Counted from the stretch's first letter, positions 27,421 through 36,671 are shown. The stretch: DNA of 64,000 nucleotides from Methanobrevibacter ruminantium (GCA_004553595.1 SFKZ01000006.1:1-64000), one strand, 5' to 3'. Numbers and translations: made by a program. The notes: generated by a model not told the origin, from the letters alone.

Positions 27421-28290
27421 TTATTCATCATCCAAAAATGCTAATCGGATATTGTCAATTATTTCAGAAAACTTTTGACTGACTTCAGAATCCGCATAAC
27501 TATTTACCATAGTGCTGTCCTGATTTGCAGATTCCGGAACCTGTTCAGTTAAAGGCAAATTGCCCAAATAAACAACTCCCATATCAGTTGCAAACTTTTC
27601 ACCTTGGGACTCACCAAATATATTGGTTTTTTCACCACAATGAGGGCATACATAATAGGACATATTCTCAATAAGTCCAATATCCTCAATGTTTAGCATC
27701 TTAACCATACCTACACATTTCAATACATCTTCCTGTGATAGGCTATTTGGTGTGGTTACCATAATGACTGCATCAACATTAGGCAATGATTGAAGCACAG
27801 TCAACGGTTCGTCACCAGTTCCAGGAGGATTGTCAATAATCAAGACATCAAGGTCTCCCCATGCAGTGTCTGCCATGAACTGCTTGATTGATCCTGATTT
27901 TTGAGGACCTCTCCAAATGATTGGAGTGTCTTGAGAGTCTATCAAGAATCCCATTGACATGACCTTGATTCCATTATTGCTCATTACAGGAATCATTTCC
28001 CCATGTTCAATCATAACATCCTTACCTTCAACCCCCAACATCTTAGGAATGTTTGGTCCGTGAATGTCTGCATCAAGTATACCAGTTAATAATCCTTTTT
28101 TCTGGAAAGCTTCTGCCAAGTTAGCGGCTACTGTGGATTTACCTACTCCACCTTTTCCACTCATAACAGCTATTTTATATTTGATATTTTTCATATGTTC
28201 AAAGAGCCTTAATTCCTGTTCAATCATTTGCTTTTGTTGTTCAGGAGTCAAATTTGCAGCTCCATGATGTCCATGTCCATTATTTGCCAT
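27421..28290 (-). CDS. Mrp/NBP35-type Fe-S cluster carrier ATPase
   Basis: A P-loop NTPase that carries and delivers Fe-S clusters. The deviant Walker A GKGGVGKSTVAANLA lies at about residues 46-60. The later motif NPPGTGDEPLT and the cluster-binding CPHCGE (about residue 214) complete the family signature. A short His-rich N-terminus (GHGHH) precedes the first helix. Length 289 is typical of archaeal ApbC/NBP35 proteins. Single gene with its own 3' repeats. Confidence 0.93.
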   Translation of the reverse strand: MANNGHGHHGAANLTPEQQKQMIEQELRLFEHMKNIKYKIAVMSGKGGVGKSTVAANLAEAFQKKGLLTGILDADIHGPNIPKMLGVEGKDVMIEHGEMIPVMSNNGIKVMSMGFLIDSQDTPIIWRGPQKSGSIKQFMADTAWGDLDVLIIDNPPGTGDEPLTVLQSLPNVDAVIMVTTPNSLSQEDVLKCVGMVKMLNIEDIGLIENMSYYVCPHCGEKTNIFGESQGEKFATDMGVVYLGNLPLTEQVPESANQDSTMVNSYADSEVSQKFSEIIDNIRLAFLDDE

Positions 28291-28618
28291 TTTACGCCTC
28301 GTATAAATTTCTTTAAACAGTATAATATATCATACTTAAATTATTTAAATATTATTTTTTCAATGAAAATTGGTTAAAGTATAGGGGATATGTAGATGAA
28401 TGCGGACATTATAATATAAAAATAGTACAACTACTAAAATAAATTAAAATAAGATTAATTAAATCGATTATAAAATCACAAGCATTAAAATTATCATACT
28501 CATAATGAATATAATGAAAGAAAAAATTATTGAAAAATTTTAAAAAATAGAAAATTTAAGTAAAGTGGAAAAAATTAAAAATAAAAAAAGAAAAGATTAA
28601 AGATCAGTCATATCCAAT
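28291..28618. other. Gene-free spacer
   Basis: It contains the upstream region of the mrp gene and the 3' end of the surface-protein gene (minus strand). Beyond T-rich minus-strand tracts at 28540-28600 I see nothing specific. Confidence 0.6.
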
Positions 28619-31504
28619 TTAGAAAGATAAATGGACATACTGACCATGAAGGTCAAATGAAGTGGTATTCCAATTCTGAATATTACCTAATTTATTTCTG
28701 CTGCTTGTTGCATCAGCAGAATACCAGACACCATCAACATAAATTTGTGCCCACACATGACCTGTCACCAAACCACTTGAGAATTTACAGTTCTTACCAT
28801 GTGAATATCTAGCAGGTATGTCTGCTGCCCTACAAAGAGCCACAATCAAATTTGCATGGTCACAACAGTTACCTCTCTTATTACTTAAAGTTCCTGTTGC
28901 TTTATACTTGGTGTTTGCATAATATTCATAGTCTATATTATCTCTGACCCAATTGAATATAGCCTCTGCTTTAGCCCAAACACTAGATTTTCCTGAAGTC
29001 AATTGATTAGCCAAAGTCTTGATTTGAGAATTTAGCGCATCATTTCCAGAAGAAACCAAATATTGTGCTAGTTGAGAGGAAGTTAAAGACTGTATCTCAT
29101 TTAAACCCTTCTTATATTGTGAGGAATTTTCTCTTTTAGTGACATCTGAACCAGGTGTACCGTTAACATCCTCTGCATTGAAAGTAACATAATTTGGCAA
29201 CCTATTGTTAATCCTATAAAAGTCTAAAGCTTTTGAAAGTCCAAATATGTATAAATCAGGAGACACTAAACCTTCACTTGTACTTATAGTGTTTGGAAGC
29301 CTATTTTCATTAATTGAAGAATTAATTAATTTATTAGCTAAAGCAAGGTAATCGCTTTTATTTAAAGCAGCATTAAAGGATAAACAGCTTCCATTAGCAT
29401 ATGAGGAATTAATAGCAATAACATCTACATCAAGTTTTTTACCATTATTAATATTTTCCACTGATTTAGCCATTAAATATGCAAAGCTGGTAATATTAAC
29501 AGTTATTCCATTTACAGAAAGGTTATTCGGAACATAGCCCTTAAGCTCTACAAAACTCCTTAAATTACTTGCTGATTGAGCAATCTGATTAAATGTGAAA
29601 ACTTTGTCTGACTTAACATCAAGATTGACAGATCCTGATGAAGCAGAGTATAGACTATCACCATCAAACTTATAAGTCAATGCAACAATTCTAGGAGAAC
29701 TTTCTGACATTAATAAATGAACTTGACCCTTGGAGTCAGTGGTATTCTTGATGGTATTCCCATCAAGAGTAAATGTCAGGGTTTTGCCAGATATTCCATT
29801 ACCGTCACCATCTTTCAAGGTCACTACATAAGAACTGTTATTCATAATGGAATTACCGGAATTCTTAAGTGAAGTTGAAAGCTTTACTGCCAAATTAATA
29901 TTTCCAGAAGATGATCTATTATAATAGGAACTTCCTGCATAACTATAAGATAATTTATAAGTTTTACCTGCCTGAGAACTAATAGTTAAACTAGCTACAC
30001 CTTTAGAATTAGTAGTTCTAGTATAAGTATTGCCATTAAAGACAAAAGTCACAGTCTTTTTGGATAATGCTTTGCCATTTCCATCTTTTAAAGTAACATT
30101 GTATGCATTTCCTTTAACAATGATTGAAGAAGATCCGGTTAAAGTAGTAGCCATCTTAGTTTTAAGATTTACTGAGCCGGAACTAGAACCATAATAAATG
30201 CTTCCAGAATATTCGTAAGTTAATTTATAAGTATAACCAATCGCGGAATTGATTTTTAAACTAACAACCCCTTTGGAATTAGTAGTTTTCTTATAAGTTT
30301 TTCCTCTGTATTTAAGAACTACAGTTTTATTAGATAAAACATTGCCGTTATAATCTTTCAAAGTAACGTAATAATATTTTCCTTTACCTACAGAACTACC
30401 AGAATTGGTTAATTTAGTAGGGGTTTTAATATATACAGATACTGTTTTAGAAGATGGCGCATAATAAGAACTGCCGGCATATTTATAATTTATATTATAA
30501 TTCTTTCCAGGAACCACATTTAAAACTAAACTTACAACTCCTTTAGTAGTGGTAGTCCTAGTATAAGTCTTGCCATTGAATGTAATAGTAACAGTCTTTT
30601 TAGATAAAGCTTTATTACTAGAATCTCTTAAAGTAACACTATATTTAGCCCCTTTAACTATACGAGCATTAGATCCAACTATTTTTGTAGGCTTTTTGAC
30701 CTTAAGATTCATATAACCTGAATATGCTGCAAAATAACTATCTCCAGCAAATTTATAAGTTAATTTATAAGTTTTTCCTACAGTACCTGTAATAGTGAAA
30801 CTAACAATACCTTTAGAATTGGTAGTTAACTTATAAGTCTTGCCATTATAAGTAAGGGTTACTGGTTTTGATGCTAATACATTCCCATTTTTATCTTTTA
30901 AAACTACTGAATAGGAGTAACCTTTAACTGCATCTTTAGTGGAGCTTGAAATAGTTGTTGGAGTCTTGCTAACAGTTATACTATTTGATAATGATGAATT
31001 TTCATACAATTCATCACCTTCAAAAATAACCCCAATTACATAGCTACCTGCTTTTGCATTAATATTTAATTTTGCAACACCATTAGAGTTAGTAGTCTTA
31101 GTATAATTTTTTCCATTGAATGTGAAGATTAAATCTTTTCCAGATAAAACGTTTCCGTTATTATCCATTAAAGTGACTGAATAATCATATCCGTTAACTA
31201 CACTTGAACTGGAACTCACAATGGAAGTAGAGTTTTTAGTAGGTTCAACAGGGTCTTCACTGCCTGAATCAGTAGCATCAGATAATTCATTAGATTCAGA
31301 ATTAGTATTGTCTAATATTTCTAAACCATCCTCTGCAGAATCGGAGTCAATAGCAGATAAATCCTCATATTGACTACTTAAATCATCACTCACTGAATCC
31401 TCATTTTCTGAAAGATAATTCTGATTATCATTTATGTCACTTGCATCACTTGCTGATACTGATGCCATTGTCAAAATAAACAATGAAAAAATCAACAAAA
31501 GCAA
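28619..31504 (-). CDS. Surface protein: six Ig-like repeats, pseudomurein-binding repeats, transglutaminase-type domain
   Basis: A secreted wall protein. A hydrophobic signal segment (residues 1-18) is followed by an acidic Ser/Asp linker to about residue 90. Six repeats of about 90 residues follow (about 95-640), each with YSVTLKDxNG and TNSKGVxSL-like strands. Two pseudomurein-binding-type repeats follow (SVNGITVNITSFAYLMAK and LYIFGLSKALDFYRINNRLP). The C-terminus is a transglutaminase-like core with Cys in RGNCCDHANL, His in GHVWAQIY and Asp in YSADATS. That triad is the one used by the pseudomurein endoisopeptidases PeiW/PeiP. The start is uncertain: TTG 31504 lacks a ribosome site, whereas GGTGA sits before ATT 31525. 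Confidence 0.9.
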   Translation of the reverse strand: MLLLIFSLFILTMASVSASDASDINDNQNYLSENEDSVSDDLSSQYEDLSAIDSDSAEDGLEILDNTNSESNELSDATDSGSEDPVEPTKNSTSIVSSSSSVVNGYDYSVTLMDNNGNVLSGKDLIFTFNGKNYTKTTNSNGVAKLNINAKAGSYVIGVIFEGDELYENSSLSNSITVSKTPTTISSSTKDAVKGYSYSVVLKDKNGNVLASKPVTLTYNGKTYKLTTNSKGIVSFTITGTVGKTYKLTYKFAGDSYFAAYSGYMNLKVKKPTKIVGSNARIVKGAKYSVTLRDSSNKALSKKTVTITFNGKTYTRTTTTKGVVSLVLNVVPGKNYNINYKYAGSSYYAPSSKTVSVYIKTPTKLTNSGSSVGKGKYYYVTLKDYNGNVLSNKTVVLKYRGKTYKKTTNSKGVVSLKINSAIGYTYKLTYEYSGSIYYGSSSGSVNLKTKMATTLTGSSSIIVKGNAYNVTLKDGNGKALSKKTVTFVFNGNTYTRTTNSKGVASLTISSQAGKTYKLSYSYAGSSYYNRSSSGNINLAVKLSTSLKNSGNSIMNNSSYVVTLKDGDGNGISGKTLTFTLDGNTIKNTTDSKGQVHLLMSESSPRIVALTYKFDGDSLYSASSGSVNLDVKSDKVFTFNQIAQSASNLRSFVELKGYVPNNLSVNGITVNITSFAYLMAKSVENINNGKKLDVDVIAINSSYANGSCLSFNAALNKSDYLALANKLINSSINENRLPNTISTSEGLVSPDLYIFGLSKALDFYRINNRLPNYVTFNAEDVNGTPGSDVTKRENSSQYKKGLNEIQSLTSSQLAQYLVSSGNDALNSQIKTLANQLTSGKSSVWAKAEAIFNWVRDNIDYEYYANTKYKATGTLSNKRGNCCDHANLIVALCRAADIPARYSHGKNCKFSSGLVTGHVWAQIYVDGVWYSADATSSRNKLGNIQNWNTTSFDLHGQYVHLSF

Positions 31505-32386
31505 TGCTCTGTTTTTAGTCGAAATTTTTTCACCTCAATACATTAAAAAAGATGAATTAACATAATAAATAAAATAATGCTAATTATTATTTTAAAAATA
31601 AATTTTCATAATAATATTTTTTATAAGAATTAAAGAATTTAGGAATTTTTTCTAAGTAAAATAATCTTTTTTAATGTTATATAAAAATTTTTAATTAATA
31701 TAATATAAATGTTTCTCTTAAAAAAAAATTTAATTAGAAAGATATCATTAGGTTAAATCTACTATAACGAGCAAATAATAGTTAAATTAGAAAATGAAAT
31801 ATATTTGATATTTATTTATAAAAAATAATAAAAAATATTAAATTAAATAAGAAAAAAAGAAATATTATTGGATAAAATTAAAAACAATCTAATAATGCTT
31901 TATTAGATAAATAAAGAACTACCCATATGTATTTTATTAAAATATAATAAAATAATAATCAAATAAATGAAATATAAACAAAATTAAGAGAATTTAATTA
32001 AAAAAGCAATAAACAACGCTTTTTAAATTGAAAAACAGAAAAAATAAAATCCCATATCATATATAATATTAATATATAATTAAAAAAAGATTTTTTAAAA
32101 AATAGAACATTCTTATTTTGAAGAATAAAGTACAAATCAAAGGTAAAATGGAAAATAAAGCATTAAAATGAAAGATAAAAAATCATATTTAGATAACCTA
32201 ATTAAGTATGAAAATTGCTTAAAAATAACAGGAAAAATAATGTTAAAACTATTAAAAAATTAATTTAAAATGGATTTAAAAATTTGATAAAATTTAAAAA
32301 ATAATTAAAAATCTAAAAATAAAAATGATAGAAAAAGAAAGTGAGAAAAACATAAAAAATGAAAAAAAGAATTAATGGATAATTAA
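31505..32386. other. 880-bp gene-free A/T spacer
   Basis: No CDS or RNA gene is visible on either strand. The minus-strand TATA candidate TTTTTATATAA at about 31678-31688, together with the GGTGA at 31529-31533, belongs to the surface-protein gene. The rest is A/T-rich sequence without clear repeats; its right end holds minus-strand T-tracts after the Ser-rich gene. Confidence 0.6.
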
Positions 32387-32392
32387 TTATCC
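32377..32392 (-). terminator. Palindromic hairpin at the stop of the Ser-rich gene
   Basis: GGATAATTAATTATCC is a perfect 16-bp palindrome containing the TAA stop (32387-32389). On the minus strand T-runs follow. Confidence 0.5.
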
Positions 32393-32836
32393 TAAATCAG
32401 TAGCTCCTGAAGAAGATCCTCCACCATCAGATGAACCTCCACCAGAGGACCCAGAACCTGAATCACTAGAACCAAAACCACTGGAACCTGAATCACTAGA
32501 ACCAGAACCAGAACCAGAACCATTAGAACTTGAGGAACTAGAACTTCCAGAATGACTTGGACTTTCAGAATGGCTAGAACCTGAGGAACTAGAACTATAT
32601 CTTACAGTAGAGCCTGAAGATGAGGAACTAGTGCTAACACTGGTATCTGTGCCATCATCAACTGTTAAATTCTCTGTTTCATTAATTGTTGTGTTAGTAA
32701 CATTAGTTACATTTTCTTGCAATTCTGTATCTTCTGAATCCCCTAATCCATTAGATATGAAAAGGAAACCGCAAACAAGTGCAGCAATTGCAATCAAGAT
32801 AAGTAAAATAATAATTATTTTATTTCCAGTATCCAT
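32387..32836 (-). CDS. Ser/Gly-rich membrane-anchored protein
   Basis: No catalytic domain. ATG 32836 is supported by GGAG 7 nt upstream; the open frame begins 11 codons earlier without a ribosome site. After six polar residues there is one membrane segment (IIIILLILIAIAALVCGFLF). Next comes an Asn/Thr-rich region with several N-glycosylation-type NxT sites, then about 85 residues made almost entirely of Ser and Gly with a few Asp. This suggests an N-terminally anchored external stalk. The repeats are a possible site of slippage. Confidence 0.8.
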   Translation of the reverse strand: MDTGNKIIIILLILIAIAALVCGFLFISNGLGDSEDTELQENVTNVTNTTINETENLTVDDGTDTSVSTSSSSSGSTVRYSSSSSGSSHSESPSHSGSSSSSSSNGSGSGSGSSDSGSSGFGSSDSGSGSSGGGSSDGGGSSSGATDLG

Positions 32837-32956
32837 AGAATTACTCCTAAATTTTTTAAAACATAGCAAATAATTTTAAGATTTACACAATAATGATATT
32901 TCTTTTTTAATAAATATAAATATTATCATATTAGCAATTAAAAGAAAAATATCAGA

Positions 32957-33571
32957 TTATCTAATAAAATTAGTTCTTTGTTTTTCTTCCTCATGCTTAG
33001 GCAATTCTCTATTTTCAAGTGATTTTAAAATCCAAGCCATATTGGTTGCCAATGTTCTCATGGTTTGGAGACCTTCCAAATCTTGCTTGACTTCTTCAGG
33101 AGTGTTTCCATGAACACTATTCCAATATTGTGATGCAACAATAGGCATATTTGAAATTGTGAAGTACTTGTTCAATCTGTCAAAGCTTGCACTTGCACCG
33201 CCTCTACGGCAGCTTACGATAGAAGCTCCCGGTTTGAATTTAAAGTTAGCACTTGCAGCATAGAAAACCCTATCAAGTATAGCGCATAATGCACCATTAG
33301 GACCAGCATAATAAACTGGAGAACCTATAATCACTCCATCAGATTCTATTAGCTTATCAATTATTTCATTTGCTGGATCATCGTCAAATGCACATTTTCC
33401 ATTGTTATGACCGCATTTGAGACAAGCTATGCAACCTCTAACAGATTTGTTTCCAATCCAGAAGATTTCACTGTCAACACCCTCTTTTTCCAATTGGTTT
33501 TTGATTTCAGTCAGTGCTGTAAAAGTGCATCCTTCCTTATGAGGACTTCCATTAATTAGTAAAACTTTCAT
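32957..33571 (-). CDS. Flavodoxin-family NAD(P)H-dependent oxidoreductase
   Basis: FMN-binding redox protein of 204 residues. The phosphate loop is LLINGSPHKEGCTFTAL (about residues 4-20). The Cys cluster CIACLKCGHNNGKC (about residues 47-60) resembles that of iron-sulfur flavoproteins, and the flavin-ring loop is GSPVYYAGPNG (about residues 78-88). Electron donor and acceptor are unknown. It follows the C_GCAxxG_C_C gene on the same strand by 76 bp, and the two may form a redox pair. Confidence 0.9.
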   Translation of the reverse strand: MKVLLINGSPHKEGCTFTALTEIKNQLEKEGVDSEIFWIGNKSVRGCIACLKCGHNNGKCAFDDDPANEIIDKLIESDGVIIGSPVYYAGPNGALCAILDRVFYAASANFKFKPGASIVSCRRGGASASFDRLNKYFTISNMPIVASQYWNSVHGNTPEEVKQDLEGLQTMRTLATNMAWILKSLENRELPKHEEEKQRTNFIR

Positions 33572-33647
33572 TTTCTCACTCCAAAACTAAAAAATTAACA
33601 ATTATTAATCTAAATAATAAAAAGATAATAAAAAAATAAAGAAAAAA

Positions 33648-34040
33648 TTATTCTTTTAAGTATTCGCAGACCTTTTCACCTGCAAATAAGCATACTTCAA
33701 CACATGGAGATTTGTCATCCCCATCTTTTGAGATGTATCCGCATGTTACAGATTCATACTTGTCCTTGAATTCATTGAATAACTTTTTGGAAGCGGAAAT
33801 GATTTGCTTTTCATCTGCACCTAAAAGACCTAAAGCCATTACAGCCCCAGTTACAGCACCACAGGTTCCTTCAGAGAATGTTCCACCAATTCCTCCAGAG
33901 AATCCTTTTGCAAGAAGAGCCAATTCTTCAGTAGGCATACCTGCAACATCACAAATTCCCATAAGAGTTGCTTGTGAACAACTGTAATCCTTTCTGTATT
34001 CTTCAATTTTCTTTACTACTTCATTTGAATCCAATTCCAT
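33648..34040 (-). CDS. C_GCAxxG_C_C family redox-type protein
   Basis: A 130-residue protein named after its conserved Cys pattern. Here: YSCSQATLMGI (about residues 19-29), GTCGAVTGAVMALGLL (about 58-73), and later CGYISKDGDDKSPCVEVCLFAG. Function is unknown; the spacing suggests a redox-active or metal-binding membrane-associated protein. GAGGGATTATT precedes the ATG. Its promoter region shares TATAGTTAGTAT and TAATGTTAATA with the P1B ATPase promoter upstream. Confidence 0.9.
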   Translation of the reverse strand: MELDSNEVVKKIEEYRKDYSCSQATLMGICDVAGMPTEELALLAKGFSGGIGGTFSEGTCGAVTGAVMALGLLGADEKQIISASKKLFNEFKDKYESVTCGYISKDGDDKSPCVEVCLFAGEKVCEYLKE

Positions 34041-34095
34041 AATAATCCCTCACAACTAATTTAAATCAAATTTTGAATAATTCGAATTATTTAAA

Positions 34096-34131
34096 ACATT
34101 GTTATAGTTAGTATAAACTTTAATGTTAATA
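34096..34131 (-). promoter_or_regulatory. Promoter element shared with the P1B ATPase gene
   Basis: TATAGTTAGTAT followed by TAATGTTAATA also occurs at 36351-36376, with 3 bp less spacing. On the minus strand the region reads AGTTTATAC, a usable TATA box, about 65 nt before the gene. The shared words suggest common control. Confidence 0.45.
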
Positions 34132-34224
34132 AATTTTTATAAATCAATGAAAAAAAATGTTTGAAAAAATAATAGATAAAAAGAGTAGAAAAAAGAAATA
34201 AAATAAAAAAAGAAATAAAAAAGA

Positions 34225-36273
34225 CTAGTTGTGATAGGTTCCACAACTTTGTCTGCTTAAAGCATGCTTGTGAGCATGCATATGCTTAATTCCACTTTCA
34301 GTTTCGATTTCATCAATTATCTTAATGCCGTCATGAGAATGTGAGTGCTCTCCATCATTGTGGAAATGATAATGGCTGTGTTCCACATTTTCAGTATCGA
34401 TTTTCTTAATTGAATCATCAAATTTCCTGTCATACAGTAACGCTGCATTCAATACTACAAGACATGATCCTGCATTGTGAACAATAGCTCCAGTAACCGG
34501 ATTCAATAATCCTAAAACGGAACATACAATAGCCACTGCATTGATTGTCATGGAAAGGATAATGTTTGCCTTGATTGTAAACAAGGTTGAATTTGAAAGC
34601 TTTTTAAGATATGGAATCTTACCGATGTCATCACCTAAAAGTGCAATATCTGCTGCTTCAATAGCAACATCACTTCCTACAGAGCCCATTGCTACACTTA
34701 CATCAGCAGTCTTGAGTGCAGGTGCATCATTTACACCATCACCAATCATACAGACTTTCTTGCCTTCACTTTTGAGCTTTTCAATCCAATCAAGCTTTTC
34801 TTGAGGAAGCAAGTTTCCATATACCTTTCCAATTCCAACTTGAGAAGCAAAATAATTAGCAGTTTCTGTATTATCTCCTGTAAGCAATATTGTTTCAGTT
34901 CCCAATTCATGCAAGTTCTCAATCATGTTTTTGGAATCTTCACGTATTACATCAGACAATCCAATCAAACCGACTACACCATCATTCAAAGCAACGATAA
35001 TTGAAGCCTTACCTTCATGTTTTAACTGGTTTAGTTCACTATCAAAATTAAAATCAATATTATTTCCTGATAAAAATTTGGAGTTTCCTGCATATACTTG
35101 ACCATAAGAGTTCTTACAACTTACCCCTTTTCCAGGGAACATCTTAAAGTCTTGTGGTTCTTCAATATCAATTTCAACTTCTTTTGCTTTGTCTACAACA
35201 GCTTTAGCCAATGGATGCTCACTTAATTCCTCACAAGAGGCAACTATGTTCAAAACATCCATTTCATCTAAATCATCTTTCAAGGAAATAATATCCGAAA
35301 CTGCTAAATTACCGTAAGTTAAAGTACCTGTTTTATCGAACACTAATGTATTCAATCCACCGAGAGTTTCTAAAGCTTCACCAGATTTAATGAGCACTCC
35401 ATATTTTGTTGCCTGACCAATAGCTGCCATAATTGCAGTTGGTGTAGCAAGTATCAATGCACATGGACAGAATACTACGAGGACTGTTACTCCCCTTTCA
35501 ATGTTTCCTGTAATGAGCCATGCTGCAATTGCAATTATCAATGCAACAGGAACAAGCCATGTTGCCCATTTGTCTGCAATCCTTTGAGTTGGAGCTTGCT
35601 TTTCATCAGCTGCCTTTACAAGGTCAATCAACTTTTGAAGTGAAGAGTTTTCACCTAAACTGGTTGCCTTAATGTCAATTGCACCATACAAATTCATGGT
35701 ACCGCAGAACACCTCATCCCCCACATCCTTATCAATCGGCAATGATTCACCAGTCATGATGGATTGATCAAGAGAAGAGGTACCGTTTATAATTTCACCG
35801 TCAACAGGTACGCTTTCACCAGGAAGAATTCTCAAAGTATCTCCGATTTTAATCTCATCAACGGAAATCATTTCTTCCTTGCCATCCACAATTCTTCTAC
35901 CTGTTTGTGGAGTTAAATTAATAAGATTTCTTAAACCTTTTTTAGCTCTTTCAACTGTCCAGTCTTCTAAAAGAGCACCTAAAGCCATAATCCATGCAAC
36001 TTCACCTGCTGCAAATATCTCACCAATCAAGAGTGATGCCACCATAGCGATTGCAATAAGAAGTGCAGATGAAATCCACTTTTCACGGATTAATCTGGTT
36101 AAAGCCAATAATAACATTGGAATACCACTTATTATTACCGCACCCCACGCAGGGTTTAGGTAAATTGGAGTGTCAATTCCAAGTATCATGAAAATAACAG
36201 CGATTACAAGAAATATAGCTGAAATAATGGTCATTTTCAAACCAAATAAGAAATCAGTTATTTCATCAATCAA
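34225..36273 (-). CDS. P1B-type heavy-metal ATPase with His-rich C-terminal tail
   Basis: An ATP-driven metal exporter. Motifs in order: TGES (MTGESLPID, about residue 180), CPC in VVFCPCALILATPT (about residue 272), phosphorylation site FDKTGTLTYG (about residue 315), SEHPLAKAV and GDGVNDAPALK (about residue 518). The last membrane helix has HNAGSCLVVLNAALL rather than the D-x-G seen in zinc/cadmium pumps, so the metal cannot be read off directly. There is no N-terminal Cys metal-binding domain. Instead the last 60 residues contain many His (HSHYHFHNDGEHSHSHD and HMHAHKH). TTG 36273 follows GGTG by 6 nt. Upstream lies an array of metal-regulon-like operators. Confidence 0.92.
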   Translation of the reverse strand: MIDEITDFLFGLKMTIISAIFLVIAVIFMILGIDTPIYLNPAWGAVIISGIPMLLLALTRLIREKWISSALLIAIAMVASLLIGEIFAAGEVAWIMALGALLEDWTVERAKKGLRNLINLTPQTGRRIVDGKEEMISVDEIKIGDTLRILPGESVPVDGEIINGTSSLDQSIMTGESLPIDKDVGDEVFCGTMNLYGAIDIKATSLGENSSLQKLIDLVKAADEKQAPTQRIADKWATWLVPVALIIAIAAWLITGNIERGVTVLVVFCPCALILATPTAIMAAIGQATKYGVLIKSGEALETLGGLNTLVFDKTGTLTYGNLAVSDIISLKDDLDEMDVLNIVASCEELSEHPLAKAVVDKAKEVEIDIEEPQDFKMFPGKGVSCKNSYGQVYAGNSKFLSGNNIDFNFDSELNQLKHEGKASIIVALNDGVVGLIGLSDVIREDSKNMIENLHELGTETILLTGDNTETANYFASQVGIGKVYGNLLPQEKLDWIEKLKSEGKKVCMIGDGVNDAPALKTADVSVAMGSVGSDVAIEAADIALLGDDIGKIPYLKKLSNSTLFTIKANIILSMTINAVAIVCSVLGLLNPVTGAIVHNAGSCLVVLNAALLYDRKFDDSIKKIDTENVEHSHYHFHNDGEHSHSHDGIKIIDEIETESGIKHMHAHKHALSRQSCGTYHN

Positions 36274-36667
36274 TATAGACACCTTCTTTTATAATAATTT
36301 AATAAAATTTTTTTGTAATATTAAAAAGTATTACTTTTTTTAAGTTTTTTGTATAGTTAGTATCACTAATGTTAATATATACGCCATATCATATAAATTT
36401 TATTACTTTTTTGTAGTTTTTAGGGCAAAAAGTATTACTTTTAGAAAAATTTTAAAAAAAATATGAAAAAAGTATTACTTTTTTGGTGATTTTTCTATAA
36501 AAAGTATTACTTTTAAATAAATTTTAAAAAAAATTAATTAACAAAAGAAAGTAATATAATATGGAAATTTAATAAAAATAGAAAAAAGAGGACTATAAAA
36601 ATAAAAAAATTAAAGAAATAAAAAAATTAATAATAAAAAAAAGGGATAGAATTTAATTAATGTTTAA
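36274..36667. other. Control region of the P1B ATPase with operator array
   Basis: No gene. Minus-strand TATA at 36391-36398. Palindromes AAAAGTA-W-TACTTTT lie upstream (36429-36513) and downstream (36324-36341) of it. The word shared with the 33648 gene lies at 36351-36376. The right end is the terminator of the nicotianamine-synthase-like gene. Confidence 0.65.
36315..36513 (-). promoter_or_regulatory. Operator array AAAAGTA-W-TACTTTT before the P1B ATPase
   Basis: GTATTAC cores lie at 36328-36334, 36432-36438, 36472-36478 and 36504-36510, each flanked by A-runs on the left and T-runs on the right. Each site is therefore itself a near-palindrome. A partial site TATTACTTTTTT starts at 36401, and GTAATA at 36315 forms an inverted pair with the first. 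Spacings of the right three are 40 and 32 bp. The same motif occurs at the importer binding protein and hypA. A nickel- or other metal-dependent repressor such as NikR is the likely reader, but none is in the window. Confidence 0.65.
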
Positions 36668-36671
36668 TTAA
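36653..36671 (-). terminator. Hairpin at the stop of the nicotianamine-synthase-like gene
   Basis: TTAATTAA, a 3-nt spacer and TTAATTAA; the arms pair over 8 bp. The stop codon (36668-36670) is inside one arm. T-runs follow on the minus strand. Confidence 0.45.

Noticed and set aside
32387..32836. Ser/Gly repeats as a non-coding repeat region
   Set aside because: The reading frame has a good ribosome site, a membrane segment and consistent codon structure, so it was kept as a protein.
36315..36513. GTATTAC array as plain low-complexity A/T sequence
   Set aside because: The cores keep G and C at fixed places with the same flanks in four copies, and recur at functionally related genes; composition alone explains this poorly. 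It was kept as an operator candidate.
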